Source: Clostridia bacterium
GTDB taxonomy: Bacteria; Bacillota; Clostridia; Oscillospirales; CAG-272
Direction of reading: 5' to 3'
DNA length: 45,626 nt
Assembly (NCBI GenBank): GCA_017472285.1
Contig: JAFUQQ010000054.1
Span: 1 to 45,626, forward strand
Shown one piece after another: positions 33,497 through 42,155 of the stretch (position 1 is the stretch's first letter; the number at the start of each line of letters is the position of its first letter). The translations under genes and the position numbers were made by a program. The notes beneath the pieces are model-generated. The model made no database searches and was not told the origin of the DNA. It saw nothing but the letters and a program-made list of their open reading frames with translations.

Positions 33497-34817
33497 GTTC
33501 CAAGTCCTGCGTAATGAATTTTGTAAACTGACCAATCCAACCGAGTTTGACCGTACCCGTTGAGCCGTGGCGGTTTTTCGCAACGATACATTCCGCAACG
33601 CTTTGTTCGCCCGCCTTGGGTTCTTTATAATATTCGTCACGGTAAAGGAACATAACGATATCCGCGTCCTGTTCGATCGCACCCGAGTCACGAAGGTCGG
33701 AAAGCATCGGACGTTTATCCGTACGGCTTTCGGGACCACGGGAAAGCTGTGCGCAGCAAATCACAGGAATCTTCAGTTCTTTTGCAAGAATCTTCAGACC
33801 ACGGGAAATATCACCGACTTCAAGCACGCGGTTATCGGAATTTTTTCGTTCACCCTGCATGAGCTGAAGATAGTCCACAACGACAAGACCGAGATTTTTG
33901 ACACGGCGGAGTTTTGCTTTCATTCTCGTTACGGTAATACCCGTCGTATCATCGATCAGAATATCACTTTCGGAAAGATCGGCGGCGGCATCCGCAAGTT
34001 TTTTATACTGTTCTGTTGTCAGATCACCCGAACGGATCGCGTAGCTGTCGACGAGTGCTTCGCTGGAAAGCATACGGGAAGCAAGCTGTTCCGCAGACAT
34101 TTCCAAAGAGAAAACGCAGACGTTTTTTTGTGTGCTTTTCGCGATATTGGTCGCGACGTTCATCGCAAAGCTCGTTTTACCCATACCGGGACGCGCACCG
34201 ATCAGGACAAGGTCACCTTCGCCAAGTCCGACAATCGTTCTATCCAACATGGAAAAACCTGTCGGTGTTCCCGATGCGGCAGCTTTATCGCGCGCCAGAA
34301 GGTCAAGTCTTGCATAGGTACGGCTGATGGCTTCGCGGATATGTACGAAGCCTTTGTTTTCACTGCCTTGCGCGATCGCAAAAACTTTTGCTTCCGCGCT
34401 ATCGATGATATCCTTGACATCTCCTTGCGCGGAAAATGCCATTTCCCGTATCTCATCGGAAACACCGATCAGCGAACGGAGCAGACTTTTTTCACGGACG
34501 ATCTTTGCATAGTCAAGGACGTTTGCCGCAGAAGGTACGGTTTCCGCAATGATCTTGATATATTTTTTGCTTTCTTCCTCGTTATATACGCCATGAGAAA
34601 CGAGCGTATCGATCAGAGTTACAAGGTCGATCTCTCTGTTTTTGGCAAAGAGATCCTGCATAGCGTAAAAAATTTCGCCATGCTCATCGAGATAAAAATC
34701 CTCTGCGCGGATGATCTCTGTCAGATCGGCAAAGCAATTCGGATCGATCAGAATCGAACCGAGGACCGATTGCTCCGCTTCCAGCGCACAGGGGAGATTT
34801 TTTTGTACGTCTGCCAT
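33483..34817 (-). CDS. dnaB: Replicative DNA helicase DnaB
   Basis: This hexameric fork helicase is called DnaC in B. subtilis. The 444-residue protein has an N-terminal helical domain (PCALEAEQSVLGSILIDPNCF) and a RecA-like ATPase with GARPGMGKTSFAMN (about 200-213). DYLQLMQGE as Walker B, LKILAKELKIPVICCAQLSR and DLRDSGAIEQDADIVMFLYRD follow. ATG 34817 is chosen over the TTG 6 bases upstream; the SD is weak (GAAAG). It follows rplI, as in many Bacillota, but two repeats separate the genes. Confidence 0.96.
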   Translation of the reverse strand: MADVQKNLPCALEAEQSVLGSILIDPNCFADLTEIIRAEDFYLDEHGEIFYAMQDLFAKNREIDLVTLIDTLVSHGVYNEEESKKYIKIIAETVPSAANVLDYAKIVREKSLLRSLIGVSDEIREMAFSAQGDVKDIIDSAEAKVFAIAQGSENKGFVHIREAISRTYARLDLLARDKAAASGTPTGFSMLDRTIVGLGEGDLVLIGARPGMGKTSFAMNVATNIAKSTQKNVCVFSLEMSAEQLASRMLSSEALVDSYAIRSGDLTTEQYKKLADAAADLSESDILIDDTTGITVTRMKAKLRRVKNLGLVVVDYLQLMQGERKNSDNRVLEVGDISRGLKILAKELKIPVICCAQLSRGPESRTDKRPMLSDLRDSGAIEQDADIVMFLYRDEYYKEPKAGEQSVAECIVAKNRHGSTGTVKLGWIGQFTKFITQDLEHEEG

Positions 34818-34841
34818 AATCAATCACGCTTTCAGGCAGGC

Positions 34842-34892
34842 GCTTTTTAAAAAAAGCACCTCCCCGAACCCCTCCGCAAAAACTTTTCATTG
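34842..34892. repeat. Intergenic hairpin repeat, family B
   Basis: GCTTTTT AA AAAAAGC (34842-34857) has imperfect GG/CC extensions. The tail CCCCTCCGCAAAAACTTTTC is nearly identical to the copy at 23-80. It lies upstream of dnaB. Confidence 0.65.
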
Positions 34893-34908
34893 TTTGTTTT
34901 CATCCGCA

Positions 34909-35056
34909 CGTCATCCTTGAGGGAGCAAAGCGACCGAAGGATCTTGCGGAGAAACCTCATTTTGCCCGGATCCTTCGCTGCTTTCATATCGAAAGCACGC
35001 TCAAGGATGACACCTTCGGTGTCGGGCAAGGTTTTATCTTCTTAAATTTCCACTTA
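34909..35056. repeat. Palindromic repeat, family C (copy lacking its left end)
   Basis: It matches 22552-22702 through the CGTCATCC(T/C)(T/C)GAGGGAGCAA start, the GGATC centres and GACACCTTCGGTGTCGGGC. It keeps the right end TTCTTAA(A/G)TT(T/C)(C/A)CACTTAT. The left GTGAACTTAAG end is missing, and family B DNA abuts instead. The hairpin GACACC/GGTGTC could end rplI transcription. Confidence 0.8.
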
Positions 35057-35500
35057 TTTGTCTGTTACGACGACTTTGATCTTACCTGTGATTTCGGGAT
35101 AAAGCTTCACGTCGGCAAGATACGTACCAAAAGCCTTGATCGGATCGGCAAGATTGATCTTACGACGATCGATCTCAATACCGTGCTGTGTTTTGAGCTG
35201 TTCTGCGATTTCTTTGGAAGTAACGGAACCGTAGATTCTGCCGTCGGAACCTGCCTGTGCCTTGATCTTAACGGCAATATTCTTGAGTTTTTCAGCAGTA
35301 TCGCGTGCTGTCTGTTTTTCCATTTCGATCTGATGAAGTCTGGATTCTTCTTTGCCTTTGATTTCATTCAGAATTTTGTTATCGGCAGGTGTTGCAAGAT
35401 TTTTCGGGAAAAGAAAATTTCTTGCGTAACCATCGGATACGTTAACAACCTGACCTTTTTTGCCCTGACCTTTTACGTCAGCCAAAAGTACAACTTTCAT
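35054..35500 (-). CDS. rplI: 50S ribosomal protein L9
   Basis: This 148-residue ribosomal protein has the L9 N-domain ([36 protein letters not shown]), the long connecting helix (about 45-75) and the C-domain with [16 protein letters not shown]. Full length and intact. SD GGAGG lies 10 bases before the ATG. It precedes dnaB on the same strand, as in other Bacillota. The 159-base gap upstream is AT-rich with no clear promoter. Confidence 0.97.
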   Translation of the reverse strand: MKVVLLADVKGQGKKGQVVNVSDGYARNFLFPKNLATPADNKILNEIKGKEESRLHQIEMEKQTARDTAEKLKNIAVKIKAQAGSDGRIYGSVTSKEIAEQLKTQHGIEIDRRKINLADPIKAFGTYLADVKLYPEITGKIKVVVTDK

Positions 35501-35659
35501 TTTGAGTTTTCCTCCATGTGTTTCTATATGAATTTTGATATTTTTCTATTGATATCTATTTTATGATATCATATTTTTGATAATAAATCAATAATCAGAG
35601 ATGAAATTTATAAAACTATGGTTTTCTGAAAGCAATAAATTCAAAAGGCTTCTTCAAAA

Positions 35660-36475
35660 CTATACCTTCCTGTAAACGACCAACAAAAATTCCGCATGAG
35701 TTTGCAAGGAATCGAGTGCGCGAAGTTTTGCCTGTCCCTCTCGGCTCGTTTTATAATAATAGGGTGTCATTTTAAAGAGCGTATCGATATATTCCTTTGT
35801 ATGAAGGGCAAGCGGAAACGTGATCTCTCTTTTTTCAACAAGGTCAAAACCCTCCAATACCAAAGTATCAATCTCATTTTCATAAGGCACATCATAAACC
35901 GCTGTTTTGAGCTCCCAAAGATGCTTTTCGCGCGGAAATACACGCAAAAGGATACCATGATCTTTCAAAACACGGGAAAATTCCGCAGCATCATAAGGCG
36001 CAAACAAATTCACCAAAATATCAATACTCCGGTCTTCCACAGGAAGATCAAAAATACTTGCGACAGCAAGACGAAGCTGCTTATCACGCACCGCCGCCGC
36101 ATGAATCGCATCCTTGGAAACGTCGATACCGTAAACCGAGGGATTCTGTTCAGCAAGCGCACCTCGGATATGTGAAGTATAAAAACCTTCTCCGCATCCC
36201 GCATCTAAAATTTTGGAAGATTCTTTGGCATAATGCAAAACCGTTTCCGTCACAACATCACGGAGTGTATCATAAAAGCCCGCTCCGAGAAAAGCCGTTC
36301 TTGCCGATACCATCAGTTTATCATCTCCGTGACGGACACCGCTGGATTTCGCGGGGCGGAGCAGATTAACGTAACCTTTTTTGGAAAGATCAAAACAATG
36401 TCCGTTTTCGCAGATCAGCGAACGGTCTTTTTTAGTCAATCGTTTTTTACAAACAGGACAAGTGAAAAAATCCAT
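35660..36475 (-). CDS. RlmA-type 23S rRNA (guanine-N1) methyltransferase
   Basis: This 271-residue SAM-dependent enzyme starts with a zinc finger (FTCPVCKKRL ... LICENGHCFD, residues 4-29) and KKGYVNLL, the hallmark of RlmA I/II. Members methylate N1 of G745 or G748 in 23S rRNA. The Rossmann SAM site is ILDAGCGEGFYTSHI (about 90-104). The target position cannot be told from sequence alone. It is 15 bases downstream of ylmH and probably co-transcribed. Confidence 0.9.
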   Translation of the reverse strand: MDFFTCPVCKKRLTKKDRSLICENGHCFDLSKKGYVNLLRPAKSSGVRHGDDKLMVSARTAFLGAGFYDTLRDVVTETVLHYAKESSKILDAGCGEGFYTSHIRGALAEQNPSVYGIDVSKDAIHAAAVRDKQLRLAVASIFDLPVEDRSIDILVNLFAPYDAAEFSRVLKDHGILLRVFPREKHLWELKTAVYDVPYENEIDTLVLEGFDLVEKREITFPLALHTKEYIDTLFKMTPYYYKTSREGQAKLRALDSLQTHAEFLLVVYRKV

Positions 36476-36490
36476 ATTTTCCTCTTTTCA

Positions 36491-37255
36491 TTATATAAAC
36501 TTCTCAAAAATAACGGAAAGTCTGCCTTTTCTCGTCGTACCGCCAAGTTCCCTGAAATACGCTTTTCCCTTTCCGCGCACAACAATCTTATCTCCGATAT
36601 CAAGTCTGTAATCGGGTTTCAGGATTTCCATATCATTCACAAAAACCAATCCTTTGGTGATCTGCGCAGACGCTTCCGCTCTGGAAAAGCCGAATATCGC
36701 GCAAATGATATTATCCAAGCGCACGGATGCGATACTTTCCCGTATCATCTGCGTTCTGATTTCAGGTAAGAGCAATTCTCCGATCGGCTGTATTTCACAT
36801 TTCAGCGGTACGTTTCCCGCTTTATTGAAATTGACGAGCAAATAATCAGCAATCTTCTTTAAAATAATAATATCCGCGCCGTTTTCCCTTACGAGAATAT
36901 CCCCAACGACTTCCCTCTCCAGCCCCAAAGCAAGCAAAGAGCCGAGATAATCCCGATGTGTCAGCGATTTCGCACCCATCGGCGCACGGCAGGAAAGCAA
37001 GCAGAGCGGATCATCTTCTTCGAGCGGAAAATTTTCATCCGCATCCATATAGTCGGGCAAAATAAAAAGTACAGTACGTTCCGCATCGAAATAACCGCCG
37101 TAAAAATAGAATTTCGCGCCATTTTCCTTGCAAAAAGCCGTAACAGCAGAGCGTTCCGCAAGATTTAAAAAATTCGTATGTGTTAACATATAAGCCCGTT
37201 CCGATTGCATGATCTTATCGGAAACGAGTGAAAGCAATCGTTCATTTTCAGTCAT
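36491..37255 (-). CDS. ylmH: YlmH-family S4-domain RNA-binding protein
   Basis: This 254-residue protein has the YlmH N-domain (YFYGGYFDAERTVLFILPDY, then SHRDYLG-type THRDYLGSLLALGLERE) and a C-terminal S4 RNA-binding domain from about 180 (VRLDNIICAIFGFSRAEASAQITKGLVFVN). In B. subtilis YlmH binds stalled 50S subunits and works in ribosome quality control; elsewhere it lies beside division genes. Here it pairs with a 23S rRNA methyltransferase, consistent with a ribosome role. SD AAAGGA precedes the ATG. Confidence 0.9.
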   Translation of the reverse strand: MTENERLLSLVSDKIMQSERAYMLTHTNFLNLAERSAVTAFCKENGAKFYFYGGYFDAERTVLFILPDYMDADENFPLEEDDPLCLLSCRAPMGAKSLTHRDYLGSLLALGLEREVVGDILVRENGADIIILKKIADYLLVNFNKAGNVPLKCEIQPIGELLLPEIRTQMIRESIASVRLDNIICAIFGFSRAEASAQITKGLVFVNDMEILKPDYRLDIGDKIVVRGKGKAYFRELGGTTRKGRLSVIFEKFI

Positions 37256-37292
37256 AAGAAATTATTTCCTTTTGTAAAGTTTCAAATAAAAT

Positions 37293-37320
37293 ATGATATT
37301 GCTAAAATAAAAATTTTCAA
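37293..37320 (-). promoter_or_regulatory. Possible promoter of ylmH-rlmA
   Basis: On the minus strand TTGAAA (37315-37320) and TATCAT (37293-37298) are 16 bases apart, back to back with the ppa promoter. Confidence 0.45.
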
Positions 37321-37337
37321 AATTATTTTGGAAACTA

Positions 37338-37366
37338 TTTACAAATAAAAGCGTTTGTGTTAAAAT
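37338..37366 (+). promoter_or_regulatory. Promoter of ppa
   Basis: TTTACA (37338-37343) and TAAAAT (37361-37366) are 17 bases apart, 38 bases before the start codon. Confidence 0.7.
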
Positions 37367-37404
37367 TTAACCATAAAGTAAAATTATGAAAGGTGGACAA
37401 TACC

Positions 37405-37950
37405 ATGGGCAATATCTGGCATGACATGAATCCCTCGCGCATTACGCCCGAAAACTTTGTGAGCGTAATCGAAATTACGAAAGGCTCAAAAAAGAAATAC
37501 GAGCTTGACAAAGAATGCGGTCTTCTCCGTCTGGACAGAATCCTCTATACTTCCACGCATTATCCTGCCAATTACGGTTTTATCCCCCGTACATACGGCG
37601 ATGACGGCGACCCGCTTGACGTTCTGGTACTCTGTTCCGAACCGATTGATCCGATGACGATCGTGGAAACCTATCCGATCGGCGTGATTACCATGATTGA
37701 TAACGGACATAGTGACGAAAAGATCATCGCCATTCCGTTCAACGATCCCAACTATAATATGTACCGCGATATCGGCGCGCTTCCCGTTCACATTTTTGAA
37801 GAAATGAAACATTTCTTTACGGTTTACAAAGCACTCGAAAAGAAAGAAACCGCCGTTCACGAAATTCAGGGCAGAGATGCCGCGCTTGAGATCATTCAGC
37901 AATGCATTGATCGTTACAATAAATCCTTCGGCAAGAAAAAATTGTTTTAA
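37405..37950 (+). CDS. ppa: Inorganic pyrophosphatase, family I
   Basis: This soluble enzyme hydrolyses pyrophosphate to drive biosynthesis. The 181-residue protein carries ANYGFIPRTYGDDGDPLDVLVL with the metal-binding aspartates, and KKYELDKECG, the substrate Lys/Glu stretch. Family I is less usual in clostridia than the DHH-type family II enzyme, but the motif is clear. ATG 37405 has AAAGGTGG 8 bases upstream; GTG 37393 lies inside that SD. It is alone between its own promoter and terminator. Confidence 0.96.
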   Translation: MGNIWHDMNPSRITPENFVSVIEITKGSKKKYELDKECGLLRLDRILYTSTHYPANYGFIPRTYGDDGDPLDVLVLCSEPIDPMTIVETYPIGVITMIDNGHSDEKIIAIPFNDPNYNMYRDIGALPVHIFEEMKHFFTVYKALEKKETAVHEIQGRDAALEIIQQCIDRYNKSFGKKKLF

Positions 37951-37952
37951 TC

Positions 37953-37976
37953 AAAGAGAGGCGAGAGCCTCTCTTT
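37953..37976. terminator. Bidirectional terminator between ppa and mnmM-like gene
   Basis: AAAGAGAGGC GAGA GCCTCTCTTT continues into TTCTT on the plus strand, with an A-run before it, 3 bases after the ppa stop and 4 bases before the convergent gene's stop. It can serve both. Confidence 0.9.
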
Positions 37977-37979
37977 TTC

Positions 37980-38531
37980 TTACTTGCGTTCGACGACGAA
38001 GAAGAAAGGCGATGTGGGGGAGTTGACGATCTTGAATTTGGAAGCGCAAAGCTCTTTGCGGTTGAGCCCCGAGAGTTCTTCTTCGATAAGCTCGCCCTCG
38101 ACCGTACCTTCCGCATGACCGGGATAAACGGCAATAAGGAGTGCGCCGTCATCATCAAGAAGATCGATCGCCGCACGAATCGCGATCATCGTGGTCTCGC
38201 GCTTGGTCGTGATCGACTTATCTCCGCCGGGAAGAAATCCGAGATTGAACATACCGATACAGATCTTTTCGGAAACGTAATCCTTGACGTTGGAATGGGA
38301 ATCGAGAATGAGTGTATAGTTTTTGGGTGCGTTTTCGGATTCAAGCAAACGGCGACTGCTTTCAAGTGCTTGCGGCTGGATATCAAACGCATAAACCTTG
38401 CCGTTTTCACCCATGGCTTCGGAAAGCCACAGGGTATCGTGACCGTTACCCATTGTAAAATCGACGGCAACACCGCCTTTTTTGATATGAGGAATCAGAA
38501 AATTCTTTTCGATTTCAAGAAGATTAATCAT
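37980..38531 (-). CDS. YtqB/MnmM-family tRNA methyltransferase
   Basis: This 183-residue SAM-dependent protein of the PF06962 family (long called putative rRNA methylase) has the SAM motif VAVDFTMGNGHDTLWLSE (about 21-38), FNLGFLPGGDKSITT and AVYPGHAEG. The B. subtilis member YtqB (MnmM) methylates nm5s2U to mnm5s2U at tRNA wobble positions, the likely role here. It is followed by ppa in convergent orientation and preceded by an alpha/beta hydrolase gene, 15 bases apart. SD GAAAGGA is present. Confidence 0.88.
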   Translation of the reverse strand: MINLLEIEKNFLIPHIKKGGVAVDFTMGNGHDTLWLSEAMGENGKVYAFDIQPQALESSRRLLESENAPKNYTLILDSHSNVKDYVSEKICIGMFNLGFLPGGDKSITTKRETTMIAIRAAIDLLDDDGALLIAVYPGHAEGTVEGELIEEELSGLNRKELCASKFKIVNSPTSPFFFVVERK

Positions 38532-38546
38532 ATGTGAGAAATCCTT

Positions 38547-39518
38547 TCATTTGGAGATTTTTTGAAAGTGATAGAGGTCCTGACATTCCGCGAGGAATTG
38601 TTTCAATGCGGCGCGGAGTTCTTCTCTTTTGGTTAGATAACACATACCATGTCCCGCTTCATCCACGGAAAAGAAGTCTTTTTTTTCTGAGATACAAGCT
38701 TCAAAATTGCGTTCGGACATTTCATAGGGAACGAAATCATCTTTTTTGCCATGAATAAAGTAGATGGGATATTCGCATTTTTTCATAGCGTCAATAGTCG
38801 AAGCCTCTTTGAAGCTGAATTTTGCGAAGATACGGGCAAATGCTTCCGCAAACCAGATATTCGGAATGGCAGGGATATGCGTTGCTTTCAATACGGAAAG
38901 CACGACTTCATAAGGAGAAGTAAAACCGCAATCGGCAATGATACCCGCGACATTTTTCGGCAGATCAAGCCCCGCCGCCATCATAACAGTCGTTGCGCCC
39001 ATAGAAATACCGTCAAGGAAGATCGGGAGATCTTCACCGAATTCTTTTGCGGCAAATTCTGTCCAAGCCTTACAGTCATAGCGTTCCTTCACGCCGAGCG
39101 TGATATATTTGCCTTCGGATTTTCCGCAAGCACGTTGATCGGGCATGATGATATTGTAGCCGAGATCATGATAATACGGAAGAACGAGCGTGAAATCGTT
39201 GATGGCGATGCTGCGATAACCGTGCATCAGGATCAGCGTACCGATTGTATTTTCTTTTTCAAATATTTGTGCGTGAAGCTTCGTTCCGTCATAAGAAACG
39301 ATATCAATGTCACGGATATCCTGACTGTAAAACCATTCTTTGCCGGCTTTGATCTCATCCTTATAAGCTTCGATGGAAACGACGAGAGAGGAAGTATCCA
39401 CGCCTGTTTTTTTCTCTTTTTTTCGGCAAAGAGAACCGAAAAAGAGTTTGGAAACGATAAAAAGTGTCACTGCGAGCCAAAGCACGAGCACACCGAGTAA
39501 AATATAGAGAACCGTCAT
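38547..39518 (-). CDS. Membrane-anchored alpha/beta hydrolase
   Basis: This 323-residue protein begins with one hydrophobic helix (MTVLYILLGVLVLWLAVTLFIV), then a cytoplasmic or external hydrolase domain. It has LMHGYRSIAIND (oxyanion), the nucleophile GISMGATT, the acid in HGKKDDFVP and the histidine in EAGHGM. This group (often annotated alpha/beta hydrolase, YqkD-like) has no settled substrate. ATG 39518 with AGAAAGG about 7-8 bases upstream is preferred over the longer frame to 39557, which would run into the neighbouring terminator. Confidence 0.88.
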   Translation of the reverse strand: MTVLYILLGVLVLWLAVTLFIVSKLFFGSLCRKKEKKTGVDTSSLVVSIEAYKDEIKAGKEWFYSQDIRDIDIVSYDGTKLHAQIFEKENTIGTLILMHGYRSIAINDFTLVLPYYHDLGYNIIMPDQRACGKSEGKYITLGVKERYDCKAWTEFAAKEFGEDLPIFLDGISMGATTVMMAAGLDLPKNVAGIIADCGFTSPYEVVLSVLKATHIPAIPNIWFAEAFARIFAKFSFKEASTIDAMKKCEYPIYFIHGKKDDFVPYEMSERNFEACISEKKDFFSVDEAGHGMCYLTKREELRAALKQFLAECQDLYHFQKISK

Positions 39519-39540
39519 ATATGTACCTTTCTGTATGATA

Positions 39541-39570
39541 AAAAGCGAATCGCTCACGCGATTCGCTTTT
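39541..39570 (-). terminator. Terminator of the M6 protease gene
   Basis: AAAAGCGAATCGC / GCGATTCGCTTTT (39541-39553 with 39558-39570) is a 13-bp stem with a 4-base loop, 14 bases past the protease stop. It has a U-run on either reading. Confidence 0.85.
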
Positions 39571-39584
39571 TTGATAAACGAGTT

Positions 39585-42005
39585 TTATTTTTTCTTCTTC
39601 ACAACAAGAAGAGCAGCAACGATTGCGATCAGAACAGCCGCAACGATCACAACGATCACACCGACAGGCATACCGCTTTCGGAATCGGTCTTCTGTGTAT
39701 CTTCGGATGTATTTTCAGTATTTTCCGTTGCGGAAGTGGTTTCCGTTGCGGAGGAAGCCGTTGTTGTTTCTTCTGTACCCGGCAAAGTGGTAGAAGTTTC
39801 TTCGGAGCTTGCGCCTGCCTTTACAATCTTCGCGTAGATCGTAACTGCGTCTGCACTTTCAATGGTCTTTGTGAAATCAAAAGGAGTTGTGAATGCCGCA
39901 TCCGCATACCATTCGACAGTTTCGCCTTCTTTCAGAACGACAGTCGGCTCATGGAATGTTTCACCGACAACACCCGCGCCTGTACCGTTTACTTTTTCAT
40001 TGACGAGAGTTGCTCCTTTGACGGTAAGCGTTGCCGCTTCTTCGGCTTTGACCCATCTTGCATAAAGATCGATATCACCGGGTTCGGTCTTGGGAACGGA
40101 AACATCATAGAAATTCTCGTATTCCGCTTCGGTATACCAACCTGCAAATACGTAGCCCGTTTTGTTCATCGGGAATTTGAGAACGAGTGCTTCGTTCACT
40201 TTTGCAGTCTGAGAATATGCTCTGTCATTTTCGCTAAGACCACGGTAGAAGTTTACTTTATATTTGGAAGTATCTTCAACCTTGACCATCGTTGTCATCA
40301 CTTTTTCGGTTTCAGCGAAATCACCGTTCTTGGTACCGAGTGTGGTTCTGACGTAATAATAGGTACTGTGGTTCAAGCCTTCAAAGGTATGATCGTATGT
40401 ACCGTCGGTATTGGGCTTGATGGAAACGGATTTTGCATCTTTGAAATCTTCACTTGTGGAAAGTTCAAGGGTAAGAGAAGTCAAAGTCTGTGTATTGAGG
40501 TCTGTGATCTTACCAGCAATAGCCATTGTAGTTTCGGTGCTTGTAATCACCTGATCGTATCTGGGGCTTACGTCTGTGGGCGCGCCTGTGATCTTGATCT
40601 TGATTTCATGACCAGGATCGTCAAGGATCTCGATCTGGAGATTGAAGCCTTCTTCCTGTTCGCTGGTAAGGCTGGTATTCCATGTTTCGCTACCGGGGAA
40701 TTTATAGTCGTGGCAGTCGAAAACAAGACCTGCTTTATTGAATACGCCGGAGCTTGCGGGGTTACGGGGTTCGCCGCCGTCAGCAACAGAAGGAACCACG
40801 GGCGCAAGTGCCGCAACACCGATATCCGCATTGACACCGCCGGAGTTGATTCTCATACCTGCGCCGGCACGACCCGCATCTGCAAGACCTTGGTCAACGT
40901 GCCAGATGAGGATACCGCGTGTACCGTCATAGTTCGTTTCGCTATCGAAATGAGGGCTACTGTTATCATAGTAACGGTTTTCAATGAGATAGTATTCGGA
41001 AGGATTGGGGGTGGAAACTTTCAGGATGTTGTATTCACCCTTGCCGCTCTGACGGGAATAAAGAGTATACGTACCGTCACCGACGCTCGTGTAATCATAA
41101 AGACCGTAAACGGTAAGATGATAAGGGTCATAGTTGGAAGGAGATTCACCCTTACTTTCACCCGTGTTGGAACCGGAAGAACCATTACCTGCCATAACGG
41201 AAACCTTACCTGCGGGAGAGTTTGCGCCGCCCCAGCTCTTTGTTGCACCTGCGGCATAAAGGTCACCGTTACCGAGTGCGTGACCAAGCTCGTGGCAGAA
41301 AGAACCAACGGTAAGAGGCGTATCGTTATTGATCATTTCACCGCATTTTACATAGTCTGTGGAAACCTGAATACCACCAAAGCCATAATTGAAGCTTGAC
41401 ATATGGGCGTTATAGCTGGGAGTGGAAGTAGAACGTGTATATTCATAACCAGCCGTAATGAAAGCGACCATCAGTTCGTCTTCCGTTACTCGCTTGTCAC
41501 CGTTTTTATCATAAACGGAAAAATCAACGTAGCCGTTTTCCACACAAGCCGCAAGTGCCGCATAGCGTTCGGGGTCACTTGTAGAGCCTTTTGTACCCTT
41601 GGAAATCGCTGTCGTAACGGTTACTTCAACGATACCGTCGTTGGCTTCGTTATTTTTTCTGAAATCGGAGAAGTTTTCTTCCGCAGGAATGAAACGGAAA
41701 TTACCGCCGCTCTGGATCTCGAAATAGGATTTCATGGTTTTCGGACCGTCACCGAAGAACATATTGGACCAATAGGAATGATCCTTATGCTGAAGAAATA
41801 CTTCGCCATCTTCATAGCTCAGACCGTCAAGGCTCGGATCTGCATTGACAAGAATGACGAGAAGCGGGGTATCTGCAGGACCCCAATAACCGTAGTCAAA
41901 TTCAGAGATCTCGTATGCTTCCGCCGCGAATACTGAGAAAGGCATCGCAAGAAGGAGAAGCATAGCCGCGAGTGCGGCAGCCAGGATTCTTGTGGTTTTT
42001 TTCAT
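39585..42005 (-). CDS. Secreted, membrane-anchored M6-type metalloprotease
   Basis: This 806-residue exported zinc protease is of the immune-inhibitor-A class. A signal peptide (1-27, cut near VFA|AEA) leads to the M6 domain with HELGHALGNGDLY (zinc site at 238-242). An EF-hand-like loop DKNGDKRVTEDE lies at 166-177. About 475-580 is a fibronectin-III-like stretch (STYYYVRTTLG). About 588-660 is an InlB B-repeat (GYVFAGWYTEAEYENFYDVSV ... IDLYARW). A Thr/Ser/Glu-rich spacer (about 725-770) leads to a C-terminal membrane helix and KKKK, so the enzyme is probably displayed on the cell surface. Substrates may be host or dietary proteins; that is inference. A 32-residue membrane peptide gene lies just upstream. 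Confidence 0.92.
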   Translation of the reverse strand: MKKTTRILAAALAAMLLLLAMPFSVFAAEAYEISEFDYGYWGPADTPLLVILVNADPSLDGLSYEDGEVFLQHKDHSYWSNMFFGDGPKTMKSYFEIQSGGNFRFIPAEENFSDFRKNNEANDGIVEVTVTTAISKGTKGSTSDPERYAALAACVENGYVDFSVYDKNGDKRVTEDELMVAFITAGYEYTRSTSTPSYNAHMSSFNYGFGGIQVSTDYVKCGEMINNDTPLTVGSFCHELGHALGNGDLYAAGATKSWGGANSPAGKVSVMAGNGSSGSNTGESKGESPSNYDPYHLTVYGLYDYTSVGDGTYTLYSRQSGKGEYNILKVSTPNPSEYYLIENRYYDNSSPHFDSETNYDGTRGILIWHVDQGLADAGRAGAGMRINSGGVNADIGVAALAPVVPSVADGGEPRNPASSGVFNKAGLVFDCHDYKFPGSETWNTSLTSEQEEGFNLQIEILDDPGHEIKIKITGAPTDVSPRYDQVITSTETTMAIAGKITDLNTQTLTSLTLELSTSEDFKDAKSVSIKPNTDGTYDHTFEGLNHSTYYYVRTTLGTKNGDFAETEKVMTTMVKVEDTSKYKVNFYRGLSENDRAYSQTAKVNEALVLKFPMNKTGYVFAGWYTEAEYENFYDVSVPKTEPGDIDLYARWVKAEEAATLTVKGATLVNEKVNGTGAGVVGETFHEPTVVLKEGETVEWYADAAFTTPFDFTKTIESADAVTIYAKIVKAGASSEETSTTLPGTEETTTASSATETTSATENTENTSEDTQKTDSESGMPVGVIVVIVAAVLIAIVAALLVVKKKK

Positions 42006-42056
42006 AAGTTTGCTCCTTATATTTTTTATTTTTTTAATTACGGAAACTTAGGCGGG

Positions 42057-42155
42057 TCAGATCACCGCAAGGATCGCGATACAGCTAAGAATAAAAAGTC
42101 CCGCCATAACACCGCAGATCACACGAACGAAAACATCCTTTGTTTTCTTGGACAC
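42057..42155 (-). CDS. Small single-helix membrane peptide (32 residues)
   Basis: The frame begins GTG TCC AAG AAA ACA and encodes MSKKTKDVFVRVICGVMAGL, then FILSCIAILAVI, ending at TGA. It has a basic N-terminus and one membrane helix (about residues 9-32). The SD AGAGGTG (42164-42170) is 8 bases before the GTG. It lies 51 bases upstream of the M6 protease on the same strand, so the two may share a transcript. Similar very short basic-plus-helix peptides occur in clostridia with no known role. I do not recognise a named family with confidence. Confidence 0.65.
   Translation of the reverse strand: MSKKTKDVFVRVICGVMAGLFILSCIAILAVI

Noticed and set aside
33497..33739. N-terminal extension of TilS by 81 codons
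   Set aside because: These codons lie inside dnaB in another frame, and the family start (MKKDKREILLRN) is at 33496.
39951..41399. Plus-strand open frame of 482 codons opposite the M6 protease
   Set aside because: The opposite frame encodes signal peptide, zinc site and anchor in order; this one is low in recognisable content.
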